A stretch of 64,000 bases of DNA from Treponema sp. GTDB taxonomy: Bacteria; Spirochaetota; Spirochaetia; Treponematales; Treponemataceae. The notes below the pieces were generated by a model, which did not search any database, was not told where the DNA came from, and saw nothing but the letters and a program-made list of their open reading frames with translations. The position numbers and the translations under genes were made by a program. The stretch covers positions 1-64,000 of the forward strand of contig JAFUDX010000012.1 of NCBI GenBank assembly GCA_017464425.1. Direction: 5' to 3'. Positions 40,508 through 47,830 of this stretch are shown here, piece by piece. Position 1 is the stretch's first letter; every line of letters starts with the position of its first letter.

Positions 40508-42580
40508 ATGAGTGACGAGATTGACGACACAAAAGAAAGCCCTTTGGTGGAGAGTTTGCTTCCGACTACGAATGAAGACGAGATGAAGGCTCTCATGAAG
40601 GACTTGGACAGGGAGCAGGCGTATCGCGAGCATAAGTGCTGGCGGCAGTCGGTTACGGTCATCGTTTCGATTGCGTTCTGCGTTTTCCAGCTCTATGCTA
40701 CTTTGAGCGGGCGAATCCCTGCCCAGCTCGTTCGGGCGAGCCACCTTGCTTTCGTGCAGTTCCTTGCGTTCTTGCTGTTCCCCGCTCTTAAGCGGCTTCC
40801 GAAGAATACGCTTCCGCTCTACGATGTCGTTTTGGCGTTCATCGGGGCGGGCTGCTGGGGCTATTATATCATCAATTTCCGTGAGATTGTCGTTCGTGCA
40901 GGCGCGTATACTCCGCTTGACATTGCGGTCGGAATCGTGGGAATCATCGTGCTGTTTGAGAGTTGCCGCCGAATTGTTGGCTTACCGATTATGATTATCG
41001 CGGGTTGCTTTATCCTTTACGCGTTTATCGGAAAGTATCTTCCCGGATTTTTGAATCACCGTGGCTACAAACTCACGCGCGTGGTGAGCCATTTGTATTA
41101 CACAACCGAGGGAATTATGGGAACGCCGATTGGCGCGTGCTCCACCTTCATTTTCTTGTTCATTCTGTTCGGTGCGTTCCTTGAAAAAACGGGAATCGGG
41201 CAGTTCTTCATCGACACTTGCAATGCAATTGCGGGCGGGGCGAGCGGCGGACCTGCAAAGGTGGCGGTTCTTTCTTCGGCTCTGCTCGGCACGGTTTCGG
41301 GAAGCTCGGTTTCAAACACGGTCGGCTCAGGCTCGTTTACGATTCCGATGATGAAAAAACTCGGCTATCGCGGCGAATTTGCGGGCGCAGTCGAGGCGGC
41401 GGCGAGTACGGGCGGACAGCTCATGCCCCCGATTATGGGTGCGGCGGCGTTTTTGATGGCGGAAAGCGTGGGCGTTCCGTACATTACGGTCGTTAAGGCG
41501 GCGATTGTTCCTGCTTTGCTCTATTTTGCGGGCATTTTTATCACGGTGCATTTGGAAGCGCACAAACTCGGTCTTAAAGGCTTACCCAAAGAAGAAATTC
41601 CGCGCTTTTTGCCGCTCTTTCTTTCGCGCGGCTACATGATTCTTCCGCTCGTGGTGATTATTTACTTCCTCTGCTCTGGGAAAACAGCGACCTATTCCGC
41701 GCTCATGGGAATTGTTTCGATTATTGTGATTGCAATCGCGGTTTCGTTCATTGACATCGCAAAAGGGAAAAAGCCGCGATTCAATTTCAATGATTTGGTC
41801 GATGTGCTCTGCGCGGCGGCTCGCGGAATTATCAGCGTGGCGATTGCCTGTGGCATGGCGGGAATTATCATCGGTGTGGTAACACTCACAGGGCTTGGAT
41901 TAAAGCTCGGAGCGGGCTTGGTCGCACTCGCGCACGGTCAGTTGTTCATCACGCTTATTCTCACGATGATTTCTTCTATTATATTGGGAATGGGTGCGCC
42001 AACCACGGCGAATTATCTCATCACTTCAACGATTACGGCGACGGCAATCGTGCGCTGTGTGTACGGGGCGGGAACTCCCACGCCAGAACAGTTGTTGCCT
42101 GCGCACATGTTCGCATTCTATTTCGGCATTATCGCCGATGTCACGCCGCCTGTGGCTCTTGCGGCAATCGCGGGGGCGGCAATCGCAAAAGCAAAGCCCA
42201 TGCGCACGGCGGTGAATGCGACCAAACTTGCAATCGGTGCGTTCATCGTGCCGTACATGTTCATTTACAATCCCGCAATGCTCATGATTGGGGCAAACGC
42301 ACTTTCAATCCTCGGAATCACGCTCACGGCGTTGCTCGGCATGTTCGGTATTTCGGTTGGTCTTGAAGGTTATGCGTTCGCTCACACGGGATTTTTGAAC
42401 AATTTCGCACTTTCATCAAAACTGAAGACGACTTTTTCCGTCATCGAGCGGCTTTTGTTCATTGCGGCGGGCTTGTGCTGCATTGACCCGCGTCCAACCA
42501 CGGACATTTTCGGAATCGGCGTGATTGTGCTTTTGGTTACATCTCAGATTGTGCGAAAAAAAAGGGGCGTAACTGCATAA
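40508..42580 (+). CDS. TRAP transporter permease, fused small and large subunits (TAXI type)
   Basis: A 690-residue inner-membrane protein. After a charged N-terminus (about 55 residues) come the DctQ-like helices (SVTVIVSIAFCVFQLYATL, VQFLAFLLFPAL, PLYDVVLAFIGAGCWGYYI), then the DctM-like body with FILFGAFLEKTGIGQFFIDT, SGSSVSNTVGSGSFTIPMM, AASTGGQLMPPIMGAAAF and MGAPTTANYLITSTI, all typical of TAXI-associated fused permeases. It uses a cation gradient for uptake and receives substrate from the TAXI lipoprotein. AGAAGGAGA fits either the GTG at 40505 or the ATG at 40508; I prefer ATG. Confidence 0.93.
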   Translation: MSDEIDDTKESPLVESLLPTTNEDEMKALMKDLDREQAYREHKCWRQSVTVIVSIAFCVFQLYATLSGRIPAQLVRASHLAFVQFLAFLLFPALKRLPKNTLPLYDVVLAFIGAGCWGYYIINFREIVVRAGAYTPLDIAVGIVGIIVLFESCRRIVGLPIMIIAGCFILYAFIGKYLPGFLNHRGYKLTRVVSHLYYTTEGIMGTPIGACSTFIFLFILFGAFLEKTGIGQFFIDTCNAIAGGASGGPAKVAVLSSALLGTVSGSSVSNTVGSGSFTIPMMKKLGYRGEFAGAVEAAASTGGQLMPPIMGAAAFLMAESVGVPYITVVKAAIVPALLYFAGIFITVHLEAHKLGLKGLPKEEIPRFLPLFLSRGYMILPLVVIIYFLCSGKTATYSALMGIVSIIVIAIAVSFIDIAKGKKPRFNFNDLVDVLCAAARGIISVAIACGMAGIIIGVVTLTGLGLKLGAGLVALAHGQLFITLILTMISSIILGMGAPTTANYLITSTITATAIVRCVYGAGTPTPEQLLPAHMFAFYFGIIADVTPPVALAAIAGAAIAKAKPMRTAVNATKLAIGAFIVPYMFIYNPAMLMIGANALSILGITLTALLGMFGISVGLEGYAFAHTGFLNNFALSSKLKTTFSVIERLLFIAAGLCCIDPRPTTDIFGIGVIVLLVTSQIVRKKRGVTA

Positions 42581-42687
42581 AAATCAGCGTGTAGGGTGTT
42601 TTTGCTCTCTAAAGGTATCTTTTTAAATGAGAGATAGCATATTTTGATTCAGTTTGATATAATAAAAATCAGAATTCGGGGGAATCT

Positions 42688-43692
42688 ATGCTCAGAAAAC
42701 ATATTATACTATTATGTTCGATTTCGTTAGCCTTTTCATTTGTTTCGTGTAATAAAAAATCAAATGAAAAAGAAATCACGCTTGTGATGGCAGAAGTTAA
42801 TCCGCCTGAAACGCTTGCTGGTCGAACGGATCAGGCTTTTAAAGAAAAGGTCGAGGAACTTTCTGGTGGCAAAATAAAAATTGATTTGCAGTGTTCGGGA
42901 ATTCTCGGCGATAACAGTACGGTCCGAAAGCTCATTACACAGCCGAACAGCACGATTCAAATTTCACGACAGTCCACCGCAGGTCTTGTTGCGCTTGGTT
43001 GTGACAAATACGGTCTTCTTTCAATTCCCTTTACTTTTTCGAGTCGCGAGCACTTTTGGAATTTCGCGAATTCAGAGACTGCAAAAAAACTATTGCTTGA
43101 ACCTAAAGAAAAAGGACTTAATATAATCGGTCTGTACTATGGCGAAGAAGGATTCCGTCATCTTTTCTCAACAAAAAAACTTGATTCTATTCAGGATTTT
43201 GCTGGTCTTACCATGCGTGTCACAAATGACAAAGCTTTGCAGGCAATTGCAGAAAATCTTAAAATGAATGGCGTGCAAATTAACTTTTCAGATTTGTACG
43301 GCGCGTTTCAAACTGGGCAGGTTGATGTCGCAGATCAGCCGCTTTCAAATTATTTGGCAAATAAATTCAACGAAGTCGCGCCAAACATTATCCTTGACGG
43401 CCATCAGCTTGGAATTATGGAAACTTTCATCACGACGGAATCTTGGGATTCGCTTTCAGAAAAACAGCAGGCTATTCTTCAAGAGGCAGGAAAGTACGCA
43501 AGTGAATTCTGCCGCACAATTTCACAAGAAGAAGAAGCAGAGATTCTCAAACAGATTGAAGATGCGGGCGTTTATGTTTCCAAAGTTGCAGATATTACTC
43601 CCTATCAGGACGCGTGTGAAGCTTTCATAAAAGAAGCCTCTGCCGACAATTTGGATTTGTATCAAGAAATTCTCAGCTATGCTAAAAAATAA
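42688..43692 (+). CDS. DctP-family TRAP transporter solute-binding lipoprotein (orphan)
   Basis: A 334-residue binding protein with a lipoprotein signal (IILLCSISLAFSFVSC; lipid Cys about 21). DctP features are present: TDQAFKEKVEELSGGKIKID, GLLSIPFTFSSREHFWNF, and DFAGLTMRVTND, whose arginine normally binds the substrate carboxylate, then FQTGQVDVADQPLSNYL. It belongs to a different TRAP class from the TAXI protein upstream, and no DctQ/DctM genes follow, so it must use a distant permease or act otherwise. It is separated from the TAXI operon by 107 bases with a TATAAT (42653-42658) and a good ribosome-binding site (GGGGGAA). Confidence 0.88.
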   Translation: MLRKHIILLCSISLAFSFVSCNKKSNEKEITLVMAEVNPPETLAGRTDQAFKEKVEELSGGKIKIDLQCSGILGDNSTVRKLITQPNSTIQISRQSTAGLVALGCDKYGLLSIPFTFSSREHFWNFANSETAKKLLLEPKEKGLNIIGLYYGEEGFRHLFSTKKLDSIQDFAGLTMRVTNDKALQAIAENLKMNGVQINFSDLYGAFQTGQVDVADQPLSNYLANKFNEVAPNIILDGHQLGIMETFITTESWDSLSEKQQAILQEAGKYASEFCRTISQEEEAEILKQIEDAGVYVSKVADITPYQDACEAFIKEASADNLDLYQEILSYAKK

Positions 43693-43710
43693 ATAAAACG
43701 AGGGCAAAAA

Positions 43711-43977
43711 ATGTCAGAAAAGAAATTTAATAAAATCGATTGTAAAGAAATTAAGCTCGGAATGCGTTTTTCTGCCCCAGTTTTCTTTGATGATGGCGAA
43801 AATATGTTTCTTGGAGAAGAAAAAGCCGTCAAAAATTATCATATTGATGCAATTCAGCGATGGAATATCGAGTATTTGCTTACCTATGGCCATCTCGTAG
43901 AAGAAGGTAAAATCACTGCGCAAAATTCTGATTCTCTGTATATGCTGGAGGATTTGGACGAGGTTGAGGAATTATAA
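43711..43977 (+). CDS. Small protein resembling the N-terminal module of HD-GYP proteins
   Basis: An 88-residue acidic protein. IKLGMRFSAPVFFDDGENMF and VKNYHIDAIQRWNIEYLLTYG resemble the short module that precedes HD-GYP (c-di-GMP phosphodiesterase) domains in treponemes, with its turn of about LGxxLxxPVxxxxG. Here no catalytic HD domain follows; the reading frame stops at 43977 and the next gene is yraN. It is a complete gene with its own start and ribosome-binding site (GAGGGC), not an obvious truncation. It may be a stand-alone regulator or a remnant of a split gene. Assignment is by resemblance only. Confidence 0.55.
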   Translation: MSEKKFNKIDCKEIKLGMRFSAPVFFDDGENMFLGEEKAVKNYHIDAIQRWNIEYLLTYGHLVEEGKITAQNSDSLYMLEDLDEVEEL

Positions 43978-43991
43978 ACGGAAACAAAAGC

Positions 43992-44378
43992 TTGAATACA
44001 GAACATACTGACCGACTTTCGACGAAGAAAGTGGGCGATTACGGTGAAGACAGGGCATGCTCATATTTAAAAGCAAATGATTATGCGATAATCGAGCGGA
44101 ATTTTCGGACACGGGGCGGGGAAATTGATATAATTGCGAGTAAAGATGATGTTCTTGTTTTTGTGGAAGTAAAGTCGTTGCCGAGTGGTAATGCAGAGCT
44201 GCTTTCACAAAAAATTGATTTGAGAAAACAGAAGAAAATTATCAAAACGGCTTATTTTTTTCTGTCAAAATATCGAAAATATAATAACAGGAAAATCAGA
44301 TTCGATGTTATTGCTATCGATGTGCCTGATTTTCCGCCTGTTTATCATATTATCGATGCATTTTCGGAGTTTGTATGA
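43992..44378 (+). CDS. YraN/UPF0102 family nuclease-like protein
   Basis: A 128-residue protein of the restriction-endonuclease-like fold. The family core is complete: KVGDYGEDRACSYLKANDYA, then RNFRTRGGEIDIIA and VLVFVEVKS, giving the conserved E, D and ExK of the active site. YraN proteins are near-universal and proposed to act in DNA processing, but the role is unsettled. The start is TTG at 43992, the only start that leaves the N-terminal motif intact. It is 14 bases after the 88-residue gene and overlaps the next small gene by four bases. Confidence 0.9.
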   Translation: MNTEHTDRLSTKKVGDYGEDRACSYLKANDYAIIERNFRTRGGEIDIIASKDDVLVFVEVKSLPSGNAELLSQKIDLRKQKKIIKTAYFFLSKYRKYNNRKIRFDVIAIDVPDFPPVYHIIDAFSEFV

Positions 44379-44560
44379 CTTCTTCTAAATCAATTGCTTT
44401 AAACGGAACATTTTCTCCACGCGTTATGGAATTGCGCCAAAAAATTCACGATGCTGAGTACATCGATTACGCAGTCCAGAGAATCGCGCAGGTTTTAAGC
44501 CGTAAGATTATAGAAGACAGTGAACAGCAGTCTTTGAGGAGAAGACATGAGTCGAAGTGA
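44375..44560 (+). CDS. Small conserved-looking protein of unknown function (61 residues)
   Basis: A 61-residue predicted helical protein with the core FSPRVMELRQKIHDAEYIDYAVQRIAQVL. Its ATG overlaps the yraN stop (ATGA) and its end overlaps the next gene by 14 bases, which argues for a real, translationally coupled gene. The sequence reads MxLRxKIxxxxYIxxAVxxIA, reminiscent of negative regulators of flagellin synthesis (FlgM), and its length suits; but FlgM is not certain. If FlgM, it would hold sigma-28 in check, relevant to the sigma-28-like promoters in this window. Confidence 0.6.
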   Translation: MTSSKSIALNGTFSPRVMELRQKIHDAEYIDYAVQRIAQVLSRKIIEDSEQQSLRRRHESK

Positions 44561-45086
44561 CAGACGACATTCAAGAAACAGAAACTGGAATAATCGTGAG
44601 AATACAAACGAACGGGTAGAACGAACCGAAAAGCATGAAGGTGCAGAAAAAAAGACTCATCATGAAAAACGCGGCTCAGGCTCATATGAACGCCGTCAGG
44701 AACGAAGAAGATTTGCCGCTTCTGCCGCCAATCAAAAGGAACTTGAAGAATCCAGAAATGCAATTCGCGCATTCAAAGAAAATGTCGTTACTTGTGAATT
44801 GTGTGGAAAGCCAATCGAAGAAATTTCAAGCGCAATCTCAAACAAGGGAAGTGGAAACCCTGTGCACTTTGATTGTGTGTTGAATAAGCTTTCGGAATCA
44901 GAAAAAATTGCTTCTACGGAGCGACTTGCCTATATCGGGCAGGGGCGATTTGCCGTCCTCTATTTTGAAAATCCGCATGACCAAAAACATTTTACGATTC
45001 GTAAGACCATTGAATGGGAAGGACGCGATGTTCAGCGTGGCGCATGGCGGGACGAAATGGCGGGACTGTACAGCCAAGTAAAATAA
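44547..45086 (+). CDS. Basic protein with a CxxC zinc-ribbon-like motif, unknown function
   Basis: A 179-residue protein. The first about 75 residues are highly charged and low-complexity (RRHSRNRNWNNREN, KHEGAEKKTHHEKRG, ERRQERRRFAA), probably disordered and nucleic-acid or protein binding. A compact domain follows with CELCGKPIEE and HFDCVLNKL, so CxxC plus HxxC could bind one zinc ion, and a C-terminal part IGQGRFAVLYFENP and IRKTIEWEGRDVQRGAWRDE. I do not recognise the family. It is the last gene of the yraN operon and a clear terminator follows. Confidence 0.65.
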   Translation: MSRSDRRHSRNRNWNNRENTNERVERTEKHEGAEKKTHHEKRGSGSYERRQERRRFAASAANQKELEESRNAIRAFKENVVTCELCGKPIEEISSAISNKGSGNPVHFDCVLNKLSESEKIASTERLAYIGQGRFAVLYFENPHDQKHFTIRKTIEWEGRDVQRGAWRDEMAGLYSQVK

Positions 45087-45114
45087 AAAGGCCTTCTTAT
45101 AAAGAAAGCCTTTT
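45086..45114. terminator. Intrinsic terminator of the yraN operon
   Basis: AAAAGGC-C-TTCTT-ATA-AAGAA-A-GCCTTTT forms a 12-bp stem with one mismatch, ending in a T-run. It may also serve the convergent tRNA-Leu transcript on the other strand. Confidence 0.75.
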
Positions 45115-45121
45115 GCAAAAC

Positions 45122-45209
45122 TGCCAGGAACCGGAATCGAACCGGCACGACGGTATTAGCTGTCGAGGGATTTTAAGTCCCTTGTGTCTACCTATTCCAC
45201 CATCCTGGC
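45122..45209 (-). tRNA. tRNA-Leu (anticodon TAA)
   Basis: On the minus strand a complete 88-base class II tRNA folds with acceptor stem GCCAGGA/TCCTGGC (45203-45209 with 45123-45129), a D-arm, anticodon stem GGGA-CTTAAAA-TCCC giving anticodon TAA, a long variable arm and the T-arm CCGG-TTCGATT-CCGG. The discriminator base is A, as leucine tRNAs need, and the CCA end is not encoded. Confidence 0.95.
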
Positions 45210-45256
45210 ATCGTTGTAAACAACGCACATAGTATATCATAAAAAAATACTAAATT

Positions 45257-46060
45257 TCAAGCAATTTTCTTTTCTTTATATATATTTTTTGACTGCGCGA
45301 AAATGATAAAAATCACAGAGACAATCACTACCATAATGCTTATGAACTGAGATGTCGAAAAAATGAGGATGGTGCCCCGTTCTCTGTCTCCTCGCAGGAA
45401 TTCAAGAAAAAATCGTATAATTGCATAGGGAATAAGATAGGCAAATAAAATCAGTACATCGTTGTTGAAAATCGGTTTTTTCTTTTGCCGCCCGATAATG
45501 AGAATTGCTCCTAGAATAAAGAGCAGGATGGCTTCGAGTAATTGTATGGGAAAAATTCCTATGTCGCGCTGTACGGCAGAAATCGGAGCGTGGTAGTGCA
45601 GGGCGCAAAAGCCATCGTAGGGAATGCCGTAGCAACAGCCAGCACAGAGACAGCCGAGCCTTCCGAATCCGTGCATTATCGGCATAACGCATGAAAAAAT
45701 CGGAAGATAGTCCAAAATCGGCTTTTTAGTGATGGCACGCGCTATAATAAATCCAAAAATACTGAAAACGATTCCTCCATAAAACACGAATCCTGATGCG
45801 GAGTTTTCTTTATTCGTGACTGCATAGAAAAGTTGGCGCGGAATTTCTGAAATCGGAAACTGTATGAATAGAAAAAATAGCTTTGCGCCGAACATCCCCG
45901 TTGCAAAGAGAATGACCGCATATAGTATGAAGTCTTCAAACGGTTTGTGTTCTTTTTGAGTGAGAATGCGTGCACATACACTTGCTACTACGAGCCCTGT
46001 TGCAATGCAGAGCCCGTACATGGGAATCGATTTTGAAAAGATGTGGATAAAAGGAAGCAT
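45257..46060 (-). CDS. lgt: Prolipoprotein diacylglyceryl transferase
   Basis: Attaches diacylglycerol to the lipobox cysteine of lipoproteins, the first step in maturing the giant and binding lipoproteins in this window. About 267 residues with seven hydrophobic segments; family motifs are SKSIPMYGLCIATGLVVAS, HGFGRLGCLCAGCCYG (the Lgt signature, in its cysteine-rich variant) and YAIIRFFLEFLRGDRERG. Three in-frame ATGs exist (46105, 46066, 46060). A TATAAT at 46071-46076 makes the first unlikely and points to 46060 (MLPFIHIF), with a very short leader; 46066 is the alternative. Confidence 0.92.
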   Translation of the reverse strand: MLPFIHIFSKSIPMYGLCIATGLVVASVCARILTQKEHKPFEDFILYAVILFATGMFGAKLFFLFIQFPISEIPRQLFYAVTNKENSASGFVFYGGIVFSIFGFIIARAITKKPILDYLPIFSCVMPIMHGFGRLGCLCAGCCYGIPYDGFCALHYHAPISAVQRDIGIFPIQLLEAILLFILGAILIIGRQKKKPIFNNDVLILFAYLIPYAIIRFFLEFLRGDRERGTILIFSTSQFISIMVVIVSVIFIIFAQSKNIYKEKKIA

Positions 46061-46070
46061 ATGCATTTTT

Positions 46071-46076
46071 ATTATA
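46071..46076 (-). promoter_or_regulatory. -10 box of lgt (near-leaderless)
   Basis: Minus-strand TATAAT ends ten bases before ATG 46060. No Shine-Dalgarno is visible. The -35 region is weak (TGGAAC at 46094-46099). Confidence 0.4.
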
Positions 46077-46142
46077 ATAGGAATATGAATAAAGTTCCAT
46101 AACATTCTGCGCTGCGATACGGATTTTGAAGCGTGTCATTCA

Positions 46143-46171
46143 TTGACAGTTTTTTGCAATATAATTAGAAT
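46143..46171 (+). promoter_or_regulatory. Sigma-70 promoter of ridA
   Basis: TTGACA (46143-46148), exactly 17 bases, TAGAAT (46166-46171). A ribosome-binding site AAGGAG follows before ATG 46191. Confidence 0.7.
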
Positions 46172-46190
46172 TCACTAAAAAGGAGAAAAA

Positions 46191-46562
46191 ATGAACACAA
46201 TCGAAACTGATTTGGCACCAAAAGCAATCGGTCCTTATTCACAGGGCGTGGTTGCGAACGGATTTTTGTATACTTCTGGGCAAATTCCGCTTAATCCTCA
46301 GACAAATGCAATCGAAGCGAGCGGAATCGAAGAACAGGCAGAGCAGACTATCAAAAATATTGGCGAAATTTTAAAAGCAGCTGGTTCTGATTTTTCAAAA
46401 GTCGTCAAAACCACATGCTTCCTTGCCCATATTTCTGATTTTGCGGCTTTTAATGCCGTTTATGAGCGATATTTTGTGAGTAAGCCGGCAAGAAGTTGCT
46501 TTGAAGTTGCCGCCTTGCCTAAAAATGCGCTCGTTGAAATTGAAGCGGTGGCTATCGTTTAG
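46191..46562 (+). CDS. ridA: RidA family enamine/imine deaminase
   Basis: A 123-residue protein of the YjgF/YER057c/UK114 family. RidA hydrolyses reactive enamines and imines, such as 2-aminoacrylate from serine dehydratase, and so protects PLP enzymes. Diagnostic features are KAIGPYSQGVVANGFLYTSG, the central EQAEQTIKNIGEILKAAGSD, and the C-terminal PARSCFEVAALPKNALVEIE with the substrate-carboxylate arginine. Length is typical. It has its own near-consensus promoter and overlaps the convergent hydrolase gene by four bases. Confidence 0.95.
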   Translation: MNTIETDLAPKAIGPYSQGVVANGFLYTSGQIPLNPQTNAIEASGIEEQAEQTIKNIGEILKAAGSDFSKVVKTTCFLAHISDFAAFNAVYERYFVSKPARSCFEVAALPKNALVEIEAVAIV

Positions 46563-47779
46563 TTGTTTATTAGTTTGTATTCGTTATATGCCAAAATGAA
46601 CGGTCCTACGCCTTTTGCGTCATCTTTGACGATTGGCTCACTCAAATAGTAGGCAACCGTTCCATCGCGGCGACGGTTCTTTTCTGGACCCAAGCCAGCG
46701 ACCAAGCAAATTCCGTCCAAAGAAAGCACGCCATCGTCTGTTTTTAGATATTTTTCGCAGATTCCTTCAAATGCTTTGATTCCCGCTGTTTTGTATTTTT
46801 CGTCAGAAAGAATGCCCGTGCGTAAGCCTTTGAGCAAAGAATAGGCAAAAATTGCCGTGCCTGATGTTTCGAGGTAATTGCCTTCGACATTCGGAAGGGC
46901 TGGAAGCTGATACCACATGCCGCTTTTATCCTGAATTTTAAGCATAGCATCCTGCAGATTGATGAACATTTGTTTTAAGTGGTTCCAGTTTTCGCTGCCT
47001 TTGTCTGGAGCGTGATTTAAAGTGTCAAGCATTGCCATGCTGAACCAACCGAGCGCACGAAGCCAGTAATTCTCGCACAGACCAGTGCTTTTATCGCACC
47101 AGAACGCTGTTTTTGAAGCATCGTAGCAGTGGTAGTAGAGCCCGTCTGTAGGATTCTTCATGATTCGTTCGACATTGAAGAATTGAGCGTAAATATCATC
47201 CTTGTTTTTGCCGTTTTCGAATGTGGTTGTATATTCCATATAGAAGGGCAAGCCCATGTAAAGCCCGTCGAGCCAGACTTGATTGGGGTAAATGTCTTTG
47301 TGCCAGAAATTGCCTTCTTTTGTGCGCGGTTGATTTTTGACCTGATCGTAGATTTCTTCAAGGGCAAGGCGATATTTTTCTTTTTTAGTGAGTGAATACA
47401 ACGGGAAAAGATTTTTACCGCCGTTGATAGAATCGATATTCCACTCGCTTTTTGAATATCCGTTAATTGTTCCATTGTCCTGAATGCGGTAATCTTCGTA
47501 GTAGTCTGCGAATTTGAGAAATTTTTCGTTTTTGCTGGTATCGTAAAGCTCCAAGAGAGCCATAATCATGCACCCATCAATGTAATCCCAGCCTGATTTT
47601 GACCCAGCCCGCGCTTTTTCGATATTCCATACGGGAATTTCTGCGGTTGATTTTGTCATTAAATCGTCAATATACTGGTCAATTACTTTTGTATTCACGG
47701 TAAAACTCCTGCTGCAATGTACGAATGACATTGCAGCGAGCAAAAAAATAGAAAAACTCACTCTACTAGCAAAATTCAT
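46559..47779 (-). CDS. Glycoside hydrolase family 105-like (unsaturated rhamnogalacturonyl hydrolase)
   Basis: A 406-residue secreted protein with a lipoprotein-like signal (FSIFLLAAMSFVHC). The (alpha/alpha)6-barrel family is recognised by KSGWDYIDGCMIMALLELYD, YPNQVWLDGLYMGLPFYMEY (catalytic Asp region, similar to YteR), RALGWFSMAMLDTL and GTAIFAYSLLKGLR. Such enzymes remove the terminal unsaturated galacturonic acid from pectin or rhamnogalacturonan fragments made by lyases. A lipid anchor would hold it on the outer surface or in the periplasm. No lyase or sugar transporter genes adjoin it. A TAGAAT ends six bases before the ATG, so it may be leaderless. Confidence 0.85.
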   Translation of the reverse strand: MNFASRVSFSIFLLAAMSFVHCSRSFTVNTKVIDQYIDDLMTKSTAEIPVWNIEKARAGSKSGWDYIDGCMIMALLELYDTSKNEKFLKFADYYEDYRIQDNGTINGYSKSEWNIDSINGGKNLFPLYSLTKKEKYRLALEEIYDQVKNQPRTKEGNFWHKDIYPNQVWLDGLYMGLPFYMEYTTTFENGKNKDDIYAQFFNVERIMKNPTDGLYYHCYDASKTAFWCDKSTGLCENYWLRALGWFSMAMLDTLNHAPDKGSENWNHLKQMFINLQDAMLKIQDKSGMWYQLPALPNVEGNYLETSGTAIFAYSLLKGLRTGILSDEKYKTAGIKAFEGICEKYLKTDDGVLSLDGICLVAGLGPEKNRRRDGTVAYYLSEPIVKDDAKGVGPFILAYNEYKLINN

Positions 47780-47785
47780 GTAGAT

Positions 47786-47795
47786 ATTCTATAAT
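47786..47795. promoter_or_regulatory. Overlapping divergent -10 boxes of the GH105 gene and argS
   Basis: Minus-strand TAGAAT (47786-47791) and plus-strand TATAAT (47790-47795) overlap by two bases. The two genes probably compete for RNA polymerase. Confidence 0.4.
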
Positions 47796-47830
47796 ATACT
47801 AAAATCCATTTTTAGTGAAGAGAATTTTAT

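Noticed and set aside
42604..42637. Terminator between the TAXI permease and the DctP gene
   Set aside because: TCTCT and AGAGA arms give only a 5-bp stem with a 19-base loop and no U-run.
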